From positions 176,466 through 240,465 of the forward strand of contig JADJJZ010000030.1 of assembly GCA_016706255.1 (NCBI GenBank): a stretch of DNA of 64,000 nt, given 5' to 3'. A program made the translations under genes and the position numbers. The stretch comes from Bacteroidota bacterium (GTDB lineage Bacteria > Bacteroidota > Bacteroidia > Chitinophagales > BACL12). Below are positions 15,928 to 24,163 of this stretch, piece by piece; positions within the stretch are counted from its first letter, which is position 1, and each line of letters opens with the position of its first letter. The notes under the pieces are model-generated. The model searched no databases. It was not told where the DNA came from and saw only the letters and a program-made list of their open reading frames with translations.

Positions 15928-18111
15928 TTAAAGATGCAACAAACCAACCTGATGTAGACTATTTACAGGAGGGTTATTCCAAAACAAATAGAAATCTGTT
16001 AAACCGCTGTTTTCATAATGTGTTGCGATTTCCTGAAGGGTATATGTTTTTACATTATGTACTGCAATCAGATTGAGTATTTCTTCCAACCAAACAGCCT
16101 GTTCGCGATTTAATTTAATGGTTAATTCGCCATTTCGATTGTAAAAGGTGATTGAACACATATCATAAGCAACACCTTTTTTTGTTTTGGTATAATTTTT
16201 TAAAACAGGCTTATTACCTAAATAAATTACTTTGGTTGTAGGCGCAGGAATTGAAACAGGCGTATTTTGAATAACCCGTTCAATATAATTCTGCGGAATA
16301 GTAGTGCCGGGAACTTTTGTATCAAACCAATTGGAAAGTGGAATATCAAAACCTGCTCCCTGCATGTAATTAAATAATGAAATTTTTAACCCCTCGCTAA
16401 ATAAAGTATGGTTTGCACCGCTTGGGTCGATATGTTCGATATCATTATTTGCAAAAGCGCCAATTTCTGCATTCAATTTTTCTACTTTAAATTGTTCAGG
16501 ATACATGCCAACGGGGCTATGGGCAGTCATAGCAAACTGATGCCAGAAACCGGATTGCAAAATGCCATTTTCAAATAATTGGCGCACCATTTCCAGTGAA
16601 TCGATGGTTTCCTGAGCTGTTTGTGTTGGGAAGCCGTACATTAAATAAGCATGCACCATGATTCCTGCATCCGTAAAATTTTTATTTACGAGTGCCACCT
16701 GTTCAACGGTAACACCTTTTTGAATTAATGCCAACAATCGGTCCGATGCCACTTCCAGTCCGCCACTCACACCAATACAACCACTTGCTTTTAACAACAA
16801 ACACAAATCGCGGGTAAAACTTTTTTCGAAACGAATATTGGTCCACCAGCTCACAACCAATTTGCGTTTAATTATTTCTAACGCAACAGCCCGCATGAGC
16901 GATGGTGGTGCAGCTTCATCAACAAAATGAAAACCTGTTTCTCCGGTTTGCGCAATTATTTTTTCCATTCGGTCGCAAATAACTGCGGCTGTTAATGGTT
17001 CATAAGCCTGAATATAATTGAGTGAAATATCACAAAATGTACATTTACCCCAGTAACAACCATGCGCCATGGTAAGTTTATTCCAGCGACCGTTGCTCCA
17101 CAAACTATGCATGGGATTAATAATTTCAATTGCAGCAATATATTTATCCAACAATAAATCGCTGTAATCGGGCGTGCCGGTATCTATTTGTTTATAGTCG
17201 GCACAGCCGGCATTATTAATATACCGAACGGTATTTTTTTCTAAATAAAATGTTCGTTTTAATTCATCCCGGCTTATTTTATTTTGAATAAAACCAACTA
17301 ATTGTTCCAGCGGCGCTTCACCATCATCTAAACAAATAAAATCGAAATAATTAAATACGCGGGGGTCGGAAATACTTCTTAATTCAGTATTTGCAAATCC
17401 GCCACCCAAAGCAACTTTAATATGCGGATAATTATTTTTTACAAATTGAGCACATCTGAAACCCGCATATAAATTACCCGGAAAAGGGACAGACAATGCA
17501 ATTATTTCCGGATTTAGTGCGGTAATGTGTTTATCTAAAATATTTAATAAAATGTTATCAATAAATGTAAATGGCAATTGTAGATGTTCATGCAGTGCGT
17601 CAAATGTTGCGGCTGAGCGGCCGAGTCGTTCGGCGTATCTGCTGAATCCAAAATGTTCATCTACATAATTGGAAATAATATCTGAAATATCTTCGAGGTA
17701 CATGGTGGCAAAATATTTTGCTTTATCATGTACGCCCATATTGCCAAAAGCCCAGTCCACACTTTCGTTGTTTTCAAATCGCGGACCTTCCGGTAAAAAT
17801 CCGCCGGCGGCAATTCGATTTGCGAGTGTTGGTGCTTTGCCCTGTAAAAATAAAATTACAGGTTCAATGGTTTGTATATAATCTTCTTGTAATGTGCGAA
17901 TGGCTATTGTATCATCATTAACCGGGATGCGGTTAAATATTTCTGTTAAACCGGCTTTTGAAAAAATTTGTAAAATAACTTCAATCCCCAAATCAGATTG
18001 AAACGAAGAAATATTTCTTGTATTCAAAAATCCTTTTAGGTAAGCAGTTGCGGGATAAGGTGTATTTAACTGCGTAAAGGGCGGTGTAATTAATAATACT
18101 GTTGCGCTCAA
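15928..18111 (-). CDS. B12-binding domain radical SAM enzyme
   Basis: This 727-residue protein has a cobalamin-binding-like Rossmann region at about 200-290 (EIIALSVPFPGN...VALGGGFANTELRSISDP...DFICLDDGEAPLEQ) and a radical SAM core from about 335. The cluster motif is CYWGKCTFCD, a C-x4-C-x2-C form rather than the usual C-x3-C-x2-C. Glycine-rich SAM contacts such as GVSGGLEVASDRLL and AYLMYGFPTQT follow. The N-terminal 150 residues and C-terminal 150 residues match nothing I can name. Such enzymes methylate or rearrange unactivated carbons; the substrate is unknown. The start is TTG at 18109-18111: a TAA lies just upstream in frame and no ATG is available. The preceding gene ends 22 bases earlier, which suggests coupling. 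A 50-codon ORF follows. Confidence 0.88.
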   Translation of the reverse strand: MSATVLLITPPFTQLNTPYPATAYLKGFLNTRNISSFQSDLGIEVILQIFSKAGLTEIFNRIPVNDDTIAIRTLQEDYIQTIEPVILFLQGKAPTLANRIAAGGFLPEGPRFENNESVDWAFGNMGVHDKAKYFATMYLEDISDIISNYVDEHFGFSRYAERLGRSAATFDALHEHLQLPFTFIDNILLNILDKHITALNPEIIALSVPFPGNLYAGFRCAQFVKNNYPHIKVALGGGFANTELRSISDPRVFNYFDFICLDDGEAPLEQLVGFIQNKISRDELKRTFYLEKNTVRYINNAGCADYKQIDTGTPDYSDLLLDKYIAAIEIINPMHSLWSNGRWNKLTMAHGCYWGKCTFCDISLNYIQAYEPLTAAVICDRMEKIIAQTGETGFHFVDEAAPPSLMRAVALEIIKRKLVVSWWTNIRFEKSFTRDLCLLLKASGCIGVSGGLEVASDRLLALIQKGVTVEQVALVNKNFTDAGIMVHAYLMYGFPTQTAQETIDSLEMVRQLFENGILQSGFWHQFAMTAHSPVGMYPEQFKVEKLNAEIGAFANNDIEHIDPSGANHTLFSEGLKISLFNYMQGAGFDIPLSNWFDTKVPGTTIPQNYIERVIQNTPVSIPAPTTKVIYLGNKPVLKNYTKTKKGVAYDMCSITFYNRNGELTIKLNREQAVWLEEILNLIAVHNVKTYTLQEIATHYENSGLTDFYLFWNNPPVNSLHQVGLLHL

Positions 18112-18133
18112 AAAAATATTTTACTATTGCTGG

Positions 18134-18604
18134 TTATAAATTTTTTAATTCTTTTTTAAAATCATATTGCAAATCTTCATGCATGCTTTCAATTGCCTTT
18201 TTTATTTTTTTAATTTGCGCAGCATATAAATTTGATAATGCTAAACTGTTTTCAAAAGGAATTCCCGAATTTTTTAAACATTTGCAAAAATAAATCAGCA
18301 GCTCTGCAAGTGTTTCCTGGTTGCCTGAATAACGCGCATGTTTATTGATATTGCGCACTATTTTCCGAATACTTTTTTTTGCAAAATACAAGTTTGAACT
18401 ATTGATATCTTCAAAAAACGCATCGGTTTCTACTTTAATCGATTCAATAAAAGCAGCTTCATTATCAGATTCAAATAACAGATAAGTAAGCAACTCCTTG
18501 TTTTCTTTTTTATAACGTGCCAATCGCAAAATAAGCTCGCTTAATTGAACAGGATCGTTGCGCAGCAGCTCTTTTTTGATTTCTGAGAGGGAAGCAGCTT
18601 TCAT
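18134..18604 (-). CDS. Conserved-looking helical protein of unknown function
   Basis: This 156-residue protein has no signal peptide. It is Lys/Glu/Leu-rich and predicted almost wholly helical (KKELLRNDPVQLSELILRLARY, RKIVRNINKHARYSGNQETL, LYAAQIKKIKKAIESMHEDL). Two cysteines sit near the middle (YFCKCLK). It is cytoplasmic by appearance. It lies directly before the B12-binding radical SAM gene in the same direction with a 22-base gap, so it may be a partner or simply a co-transcribed neighbour. I do not recognise the family. Confidence 0.7.
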   Translation of the reverse strand: MKAASLSEIKKELLRNDPVQLSELILRLARYKKENKELLTYLLFESDNEAAFIESIKVETDAFFEDINSSNLYFAKKSIRKIVRNINKHARYSGNQETLAELLIYFCKCLKNSGIPFENSLALSNLYAAQIKKIKKAIESMHEDLQYDFKKELKNL

Positions 18605-18653
18605 ATTGTAAAATTAATACTATTTAGGCAGCAGATTGGAGCGAGCTGTTTAA

Positions 18654-18685
18654 ATTGCCGGCTTCGTTTTTTTTCGGTACATTTG
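18654..18685 (+). promoter_or_regulatory. Predicted promoter upstream of the DUF1415 gene
   Basis: ATTG (TTG at 18654-18656), a 21-base spacer and an exact TACATTTG at 18678-18685. The leader to the ATG at 18773 would be about 80 bases. Motif match only. Confidence 0.45.
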
Positions 18686-18772
18686 TTCTGTTTATATTAT
18701 TGCTCATCTTATAGTATACATAACTGCTGCGGTGGTTTTCGGATAAAATAAAAACAGTTTAATGGAAAAAAA

Positions 18773-19321
18773 ATGATTACCGATGCAGAAGTAATTCTGC
18801 AAACGGAAACGTGGATTAAAAAAGTGGTAATCGATTGCCATTTTTGCCCTTTTGCTGCAGCGCCTGTAAAACAACAAAGTGTTCGTTATGTTGTTGGCAA
18901 TCAATTGGATTTACAGCAGGTTCTTGAAATGGTATTAGCCGAATGTGTTTTTTTAGATGAACATGACGCTACAGAAACAACCTTTATTATTTTACCGGAC
19001 AGCTTTCCTGATTTTATGAAATATTTAGATGTGGTTGCCGATGCAGAGGATGCCATGGCTGCGGCTGGGTATGAAGGAATATATCAATTAGCCGGATTCC
19101 ACCCTTTGTATTTATTTGCCGGCAGTGATGAACAGGATGCGGCAAATTATACCAATCGCTCAATATTTCCCATGTTGCATTTGTTGCGGGAAGCCAGCAT
19201 AGATAAGGCTTTAGAAAATTATGCCACGCCGGAAAAAATACCCGAAAACAATATCGATTTTGCCCGAAAAAAAGGATTGGTTTATATGAAAATGTTGCGC
19301 GACAGTGTAATGACTAAATAA
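18773..19321 (+). CDS. DUF1415 domain-containing protein
   Basis: This 182-residue cytoplasmic protein matches the DUF1415 family along its whole length. It has the N-terminal CHFCPFAAAPV segment (CxxCPFA, about 22-32) and TTFIILPDSFPDFMKYLDV in the middle. The strongest block is AGFHPLYLFAG followed by NYTNRSIFPMLHLLREASID. Biochemical function is unknown; the conserved Cys-Pro-Phe and His-Pro-Leu-Tyr positions suggest an enzyme. It is convergent with the CvfB gene, with one base between the stops. The start ATG follows an A-run, as is usual here. Confidence 0.9.
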   Translation: MITDAEVILQTETWIKKVVIDCHFCPFAAAPVKQQSVRYVVGNQLDLQQVLEMVLAECVFLDEHDATETTFIILPDSFPDFMKYLDVVADAEDAMAAAGYEGIYQLAGFHPLYLFAGSDEQDAANYTNRSIFPMLHLLREASIDKALENYATPEKIPENNIDFARKKGLVYMKMLRDSVMTK

Positions 19322-19322
19322 A

Positions 19323-20162
19323 TCATACTTTGTGAATACCTTCTTCCGATAATTTTATGATACGCTGTTTGTATAAAGCACCAACAGCTTTTTTAAACGT
19401 TTTTTTGCTCATGGCGAAGTAGGCGTAAATATCTTCCGCTTCACTTTTATCGTGGAAAGGCAAAAAGCCTTCATTTTCATCCAAAAGCCGTAAAATTTTG
19501 CCCAATTCATCTTCCACACGCTGATAACCGTGTTTTCCTTCGGCAACATCCAGCTTGTTTTCGGGTAAAATTCGTTTAATATGACCAGCAAAAGTATCTC
19601 CCGGCTTCACATGCCGAAAAACATCAGAATAGTGCAGCAAGCCGATATGTTTGCCATTAACGGCAACGTTATAACCCAAGTCGGTTTCGCGCAAAATAAC
19701 GAGTTCAACCATGTCTTTTTCTTCGACAGTTAGCGGCGAATTATCCAGCCAGCCCTCAATCAGCTCGGTAGCTGCAAGCCTTCCGTCATAATCAAGAATG
19801 AGTTTTACCACAACGGTATCGCCGGGTTCTACATTGTTTCTGATCTGGCTTTTGTGCAGCAACACATCTTTTGGAATGCCCATATTAAGATAGGCACCAT
19901 TAGGAGTTACACTTACCACATCAAGGGCAACAATATCATCTAAAACCCCTTTAGGTTCCATGGTTGTGGCTACAACAGCGCCGTCGCCATCGTGATATAC
20001 AAATACCGTTATTTCATCGTTGTTGCGTAAACCGGCAGGCACCTGTTTGCGGGGTAAGAGGACTTCATTTTCTTCATTTCCGAGATAAACCCCTTCCGGT
20101 TCAAAACGCATTGCCTTTAAAACCTGTTTTTTACCAATTGCAATCATATTTTCATTTAACAA
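19323..20162 (-). CDS. CvfB-family S1 RNA-binding protein
   Basis: This 279-residue protein is of the CvfB/YitL family: several S1-like OB-fold domains followed by a winged-helix domain, linked in Staphylococcus to virulence gene control and binding nucleic acid. Visible modules are an N-terminal OB fold (EPEGVYLGNEENEVLLPRKQVP), a central S1 domain (VTPNGAYLNMGIPKDVLLHKSQI), a third (DLGYNVAVNGKHIGLLHYSDVF) and the C-terminal winged helix (IYAYFAMSKKTFKKAVGALYKQRIIKLSEEGI). The start could be M1 or M6; both lie before the first strand. The gene is divergent from DUF3817 at 20254. Target RNA is unknown. Confidence 0.92.
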   Translation of the reverse strand: MLNENMIAIGKKQVLKAMRFEPEGVYLGNEENEVLLPRKQVPAGLRNNDEITVFVYHDGDGAVVATTMEPKGVLDDIVALDVVSVTPNGAYLNMGIPKDVLLHKSQIRNNVEPGDTVVVKLILDYDGRLAATELIEGWLDNSPLTVEEKDMVELVILRETDLGYNVAVNGKHIGLLHYSDVFRHVKPGDTFAGHIKRILPENKLDVAEGKHGYQRVEDELGKILRLLDENEGFLPFHDKSEAEDIYAYFAMSKKTFKKAVGALYKQRIIKLSEEGIHKV

Positions 20163-20223
20163 CCATAAATGTAAGTTAAAAAATCGGCTAACACATTTTA
20201 ACAGCTATAATAACAAACTGCAC

Positions 20224-20231
20224 TACCTTTG
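20224..20231 (+). promoter_or_regulatory. -7 box upstream of the DUF3817 gene
   Basis: Exact TACCTTTG 22 bases before the ATG at 20254. A TTTA at 20197-20200 is a poor -33 candidate with a 23-base spacer. Confidence 0.45.
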
Positions 20232-20253
20232 GCGAACAAAAGAAAAGAAAATT

Positions 20254-20565
20254 ATGGAGCAGGCATGGTATAAAACCGAAATTGGCCGGTTTAGAAAGGT
20301 TGCCATTTTTGAAGGCATTTCATTTTTGTTATTATTATTTATTGCAATGCCATTAAAATATGGCGCAAATATTCCGCAAGCAGTAGATATAATGGGATGG
20401 ATTCATGGCATGCTTTTTATAAGTTATATGTTTACCGGATTAAATGTAAAAATTGCACACGATTGGTCGTTTAAAAAAACTGCATTAGCCGTTGTTGCAT
20501 CCATTATTCCATTCGGACCATTTATTTTAGATAAAAAAATATTATCGAAAGAAAATGAAGCTTAA
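20254..20565 (+). CDS. DUF3817 small integral membrane protein
   Basis: This 103-residue inner-membrane protein has three predicted membrane segments (about 18-36, 46-62 and 72-90). The DUF3817 features are the FRKVAIFEGISFLLLL helix, PLKYGANIPQAVDIMGWIHGMLF in the middle and the IIPFGPFILDKKIL terminus. Function is unknown; the family is often next to transporters or redox proteins. Its stop lies inside the next gene, an 11-base overlap, so the two are translated together. Confidence 0.9.
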   Translation: MEQAWYKTEIGRFRKVAIFEGISFLLLLFIAMPLKYGANIPQAVDIMGWIHGMLFISYMFTGLNVKIAHDWSFKKTALAVVASIIPFGPFILDKKILSKENEA

Positions 20566-21490
20566 TTTTTTTAAAATTCAATTTGTGGTATTGTTTTTAA
20601 TTGCAGCCACAACCGGTTTTGCTCAGGCAGACAGTGTAATTGCCATTCCGGGTTCCAAGTGTAAAATGGCTCCCCCAAAGGGTTTTACGGTAGCAGAAAA
20701 CTTTTCCGGTTTTCAATACCTTCCAATCGGCGCATCGATAATGATAACGGAAATGCCCAGTGATTACCTTGAAATATTAAATGGATTTACTGCCGAAAAT
20801 TTGCAAAAAGCAGGTATTGTTTTAGTGAATAAATCGGAAATTCTGGTAAATGAAATTCCGGTACATTTTTTCACTTTGACGCAAATGGCCAATAACACAC
20901 AATTTAAAAAATACGTATTTATTTTTGGCAGCGATAAAGAAACCATCATGGTAAATGGCATTTTTCCGGAATCGGAAAAAGATGCGGACGCAGCTATTTT
21001 AAAATCAATGAAAACAATTCAGTATAACAAAGATGTTGTGGTGGATGGTAAACAGGTAGCGCTGTTTAGTTTAGATGAAACCGGTTCGGGCTTACTATAT
21101 TCAGGTTATATGCAGGGTGCTTTAATGTATTCGCAAGATGGGAAAATGCCTACCAATAGCGCTGATAAGGCTGTTTTTACTGCCGGAGGTTCACTTTCAA
21201 ACACCCCCATTACCGATAAAAAAGAATATACCGAAAAGCGGCTCAAAGGCATGCCACGCGGAACTTACAACACCATCAAATCTACAAGCCCGATCACTAT
21301 AAACGGCATTAACGGATATGAAATAATTGCAGAAGGTAAAGACAATGACAATAAACCGCAACTAGTTTATTTAGTGATGTTATATCCGGAAGACAATAGT
21401 TATTACATTATGGTGGGCATGACCAGTGCAAAGTTTGATGTTTATTTGCCGGCGTTTCAACAAATGGCAAAAACATTTAAGCTGAAATAA
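20555..21490 (+). CDS. Exported protein of unknown function
   Basis: This 311-residue protein has a signal peptide (hydrophobic segment about 8-20, cleavage after GFAQ at about residue 23), so it is periplasmic or surface. Two halves have a similar plan: a KGFTVAENFSGFQYL type beginning, then repeated NGIPV/NGYEIIAEG and VMLYPEDNSYYIMVG segments, ending FQQMAKTFKLK. This resembles a duplicated alpha-beta sandwich of the kind seen in stress-related lipoproteins, but I cannot name a family. The gene overlaps DUF3817 by 11 bases. A 22-bp perfect palindrome lies between it and the next gene. Confidence 0.72.
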   Translation: MKLNFFKIQFVVLFLIAATTGFAQADSVIAIPGSKCKMAPPKGFTVAENFSGFQYLPIGASIMITEMPSDYLEILNGFTAENLQKAGIVLVNKSEILVNEIPVHFFTLTQMANNTQFKKYVFIFGSDKETIMVNGIFPESEKDADAAILKSMKTIQYNKDVVVDGKQVALFSLDETGSGLLYSGYMQGALMYSQDGKMPTNSADKAVFTAGGSLSNTPITDKKEYTEKRLKGMPRGTYNTIKSTSPITINGINGYEIIAEGKDNDNKPQLVYLVMLYPEDNSYYIMVGMTSAKFDVYLPAFQQMAKTFKLK

Positions 21491-21514
21491 TAGATTTTAA
21501 AAAATAAGTATATA

Positions 21515-21536
21515 TTTATGTAAAATTTTACATAAA
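21515..21536. promoter_or_regulatory. 22-bp perfect palindrome touching the next start codon
   Basis: The half-site TTTATGTAAAA is followed directly by its reverse complement, ending on the A of the ATG at 21536. An operator or a hairpin controlling translation of the DUF6159 gene would fit; AT-rich chance is less likely at this length. Confidence 0.5.
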
Positions 21537-22381
21537 TGGGATTTTTTACACGACTCTCCAACGGATGGAAGCTATCCATGAGTAGCTTTTCTGTTATCAA
21601 AAAAAACAAACAACTCTTATTGTTCCCCGTATTTTCAGGTGCAGCATTACTCGTATTATTTGCATCCTTCCTTACAATATTATTTGCACCGAACGGCTGG
21701 AATTTTGGCGAAACAAAAGATTCTGCTGACGTAGTAACCTATATTGGCATTTTTGTTTTTTATCTCATCAATTACTTTATTGTAATTTTCTTTAATATGG
21801 GATTAATTCATTGTGCACGCATTTATTTTGAAGGTGGTGAGCCACGGGTTGCTGATGGATTAAAATTTAGTATGAGCCGCATTGGCGATATTTTAGCATG
21901 GTCGGCAATGGCAGCAACCGTAGGGTTATTGTTAAGAATGCTGGAAGAAAATTTAGGTAAGGTTGGACAAATTATTTCTGCTTTATTAGGTGTTGCCTGG
22001 TCTATAACTACATTTTTTGTTGTTCCGGTGTTGGCATATGAAAATCTTACTCCAATTGCAGCTTATAAACGCTCTGTGCAAATGATGCGCGAAAAATGGG
22101 GCGAATCATTAGGTGCTTCTTTTAGTTTTGGAATAGTACAATTTCTTGGTATTTTAATTGTAGGAATTCCGCTGTTTTTTATTGGTTCTTTAATCGGATT
22201 AATTCCCGCAATTGTACTTGCCGTTATTGGTGTGTTAACTGTTATAGCAGTAACTTCTGCAGCACAAACTATTTTTATCAGTGCAGTTTATCACCACATC
22301 AATGACCGTCAGTTAGAAGATTTTGATAATGACACCTTAGACAGTGTTTTTGTGCATAAAGAAAAGAAAGGGCTATTCTGA
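21536..22381 (+). CDS. DUF6159 integral membrane protein
   Basis: This 281-residue polytopic membrane protein has about six hydrophobic segments (roughly 28-50, 64-84, 108-130, 138-160, 195-225 and 232-260). The N-terminus GFFTRLSNGWKLSMSSFSVIKKNKQLLLFP is the typical DUF6159 opening. A loop with YKRSVQMMREKWGE follows the fourth helix. Function is unknown. The last base of its TGA is the first base of the next ATG (TGATG), so translation of the VOC gene is coupled. The palindrome right before the start codon suggests dedicated control. Confidence 0.85.
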   Translation: MGFFTRLSNGWKLSMSSFSVIKKNKQLLLFPVFSGAALLVLFASFLTILFAPNGWNFGETKDSADVVTYIGIFVFYLINYFIVIFFNMGLIHCARIYFEGGEPRVADGLKFSMSRIGDILAWSAMAATVGLLLRMLEENLGKVGQIISALLGVAWSITTFFVVPVLAYENLTPIAAYKRSVQMMREKWGESLGASFSFGIVQFLGILIVGIPLFFIGSLIGLIPAIVLAVIGVLTVIAVTSAAQTIFISAVYHHINDRQLEDFDNDTLDSVFVHKEKKGLF

Positions 22382-22803
22382 TGTTTCCACAACGATTGTC
22401 TTTAATTACCCTTGGTGTTCAAAATCTGGAATTAATGAAAGATTTTTATACGAATACTTTAGGTTGGGATATTATGAATGAACAAGGTGATATTGTTTTT
22501 TATAAACTCAATGGTTTTATTTTAAGTTTATACCCGTCGGCCGAACTTGCAAATGATATTGGCATTGAAAATAATGGCGGTCCGTTTAAACAAATTACAC
22601 TTACTATTTTATTACCTTCAGAAAAATTGGTTGATCAATTATTTGAAGACTTAAGAAAGAAAAAAGTTAAAATCGTGAAACCACCTCAAAAAGCATTTTG
22701 GGGTGGCTATAGCGGATATATTGCCGATCCTGAAAACAATTATTGGGAAATTGCTTTTAATCCGTTTATCATAATGGATGATTCGGGAAATGTAATTGCC
22801 TGA
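22381..22803 (+). CDS. VOC-family (glyoxalase-like) protein
   Basis: This 140-residue vicinal-oxygen-chelate fold protein has two beta-alpha-beta-beta-beta modules: LSLITLGVQNLELMKDFYTNTLGWDI at the start and KIVKPPQKAFWGGYSGYIADPENNYWEIAFNP at the end. The final Glu of YWEI is the usual metal-ligand position, but the other ligands are not obvious, so it may be a resistance- or binding-type VOC rather than glyoxalase I. It is coupled to the DUF6159 gene by a one-base overlap and convergent with the GCS2 gene. Confidence 0.88.
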   Translation: MFPQRLSLITLGVQNLELMKDFYTNTLGWDIMNEQGDIVFYKLNGFILSLYPSAELANDIGIENNGGPFKQITLTILLPSEKLVDQLFEDLRKKKVKIVKPPQKAFWGGYSGYIADPENNYWEIAFNPFIIMDDSGNVIA

Positions 22804-22806
22804 TTT

Positions 22807-23937
22807 TTAATTCCAGATTGGTTTACCGAGTTCCCATTCGGAAATATTATGTTCAACCAATTCTAATAATGAATTACTGTTTGAAGCAACCTTTCGCTGA
22901 CGGGCACTGCTGTTTCCGTATTTTAATACAGCTATAAAATTTTCGATTTGCTTTTCATAGCGTAATTTTTTTATTTGTGGCGATAATTTTTCTATCCAAA
23001 GCAGTAAGGTTTCCACAATTGGTTTTACTTCAAGTGAATCAGGATCTATAATTTCTGCATCAAGTCCATAACGAATGGCACGCCATTTATTTTCACGAAT
23101 AATCCAGCGATCAGGTATTGGAGCAAATTCTTTGAAATAAGATTCTCCATTTTCTTCAAACCAATGTGCAAGTAAATGGATAAATGCAACGAGACTTTCA
23201 AGTTCCATCATAGTAGCCGGGCCATCACACATGCGCAACTCAATTGTGCCATAAGCAGGGCTCGGACGAATGTCCCACCAAATATCTTTAATAGAATTAA
23301 TAGAACCTGTAGCTTTCATTGAATGATATACTCGTTCAAAATCATCCCAATTTTTAGATAAATAAGGAATACCGCTTGTTGGATGTGCTTCGTACATAGT
23401 TGGTCGTGAGGCTGCTAATCCGGTATCAACATTGCGCCAAAATGGTGAGCTGGCACTAAATGCAATTAAATGCGGAACAAAGCGTAAAAAAAATTGATTA
23501 AAGCGCATACAATCTTCGCCGCTTTTCATTCCAATGTGTACGTGTAAACCATATACGGCCATTCTTTTAATCAACCACTGGTTTTTATCAACTAATTCAT
23601 TATACCGGTCGCCACTACTAATTAATCGATTATTATAATTTGCAACAGGATTTGTTCCCGTTCCGGCAAATCGAATATTATTTATTTCAGCAAATTTTTT
23701 TACTTCTACAAGTGTATCATTAAAATCATCAATAACTTCATGCACATTATTGCAAACACCTGTAATAATTTCTAAAGTGCTTTTAAACATTTCTTTTGTA
23801 AGCTTATCACTTTTTATTGCAGTTAAAAATTCAGATGCTTTGGGTGTTAAACGTAGTGTATCGGCATCAATTAATTGTAATTCCATTTCTACACCTAATG
23901 TTAACGAACGCTCATTATTTTTATAAATTAAATTCAT
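22807..23937 (-). CDS. GCS2/YbdK-type carboxylate-amine ligase
   Basis: This 376-residue ATP-dependent ligase of the glutamate-cysteine ligase 2 family makes a gamma-glutamyl or related amide bond. The N-terminus carries TLGVEMELQLIDADT with the metal-binding Glu pair. YGLHVHIGM lies near residue 130. A later IELRMCDGPATMMELESLVAFIHL block and ENKWRAIRYGLDAEI complete the active-site framework. E. coli YbdK has weak glutamate-cysteine ligase activity, so glutathione-like thiol synthesis is possible but unproven. No gshB-like partner is next to it. The start ATG precedes the conserved beginning by about 12 residues. Confidence 0.9.
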   Translation of the reverse strand: MNLIYKNNERSLTLGVEMELQLIDADTLRLTPKASEFLTAIKSDKLTKEMFKSTLEIITGVCNNVHEVIDDFNDTLVEVKKFAEINNIRFAGTGTNPVANYNNRLISSGDRYNELVDKNQWLIKRMAVYGLHVHIGMKSGEDCMRFNQFFLRFVPHLIAFSASSPFWRNVDTGLAASRPTMYEAHPTSGIPYLSKNWDDFERVYHSMKATGSINSIKDIWWDIRPSPAYGTIELRMCDGPATMMELESLVAFIHLLAHWFEENGESYFKEFAPIPDRWIIRENKWRAIRYGLDAEIIDPDSLEVKPIVETLLLWIEKLSPQIKKLRYEKQIENFIAVLKYGNSSARQRKVASNSNSLLELVEHNISEWELGKPIWN

Positions 23938-24163
23938 TTGTAAAAATATTTATGTTATTAAATTTAGTTTTCACATTTGTCATTTATTCAAATTTAATTA
24001 AACAAAAAGCAAAAATGAACTTATTAAGAAATATTAACGGAAAAAAACAAATTCATTTTTTGATTTTTTTAGCTGAATGTATGCGTTTTCGTGTATTTGT
24101 ATGAATAAATGTTTTTTTAAACGCATATACCAATATTTGATACTTTGATAGTATTTTTACCTT

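Noticed and set aside
23817..24104. 95-codon ORF upstream of the GH13 gene
   Set aside because: It overlaps the start of the GCS2-type ligase gene on the other strand and runs through AT-rich sequence without any recognisable protein feature.
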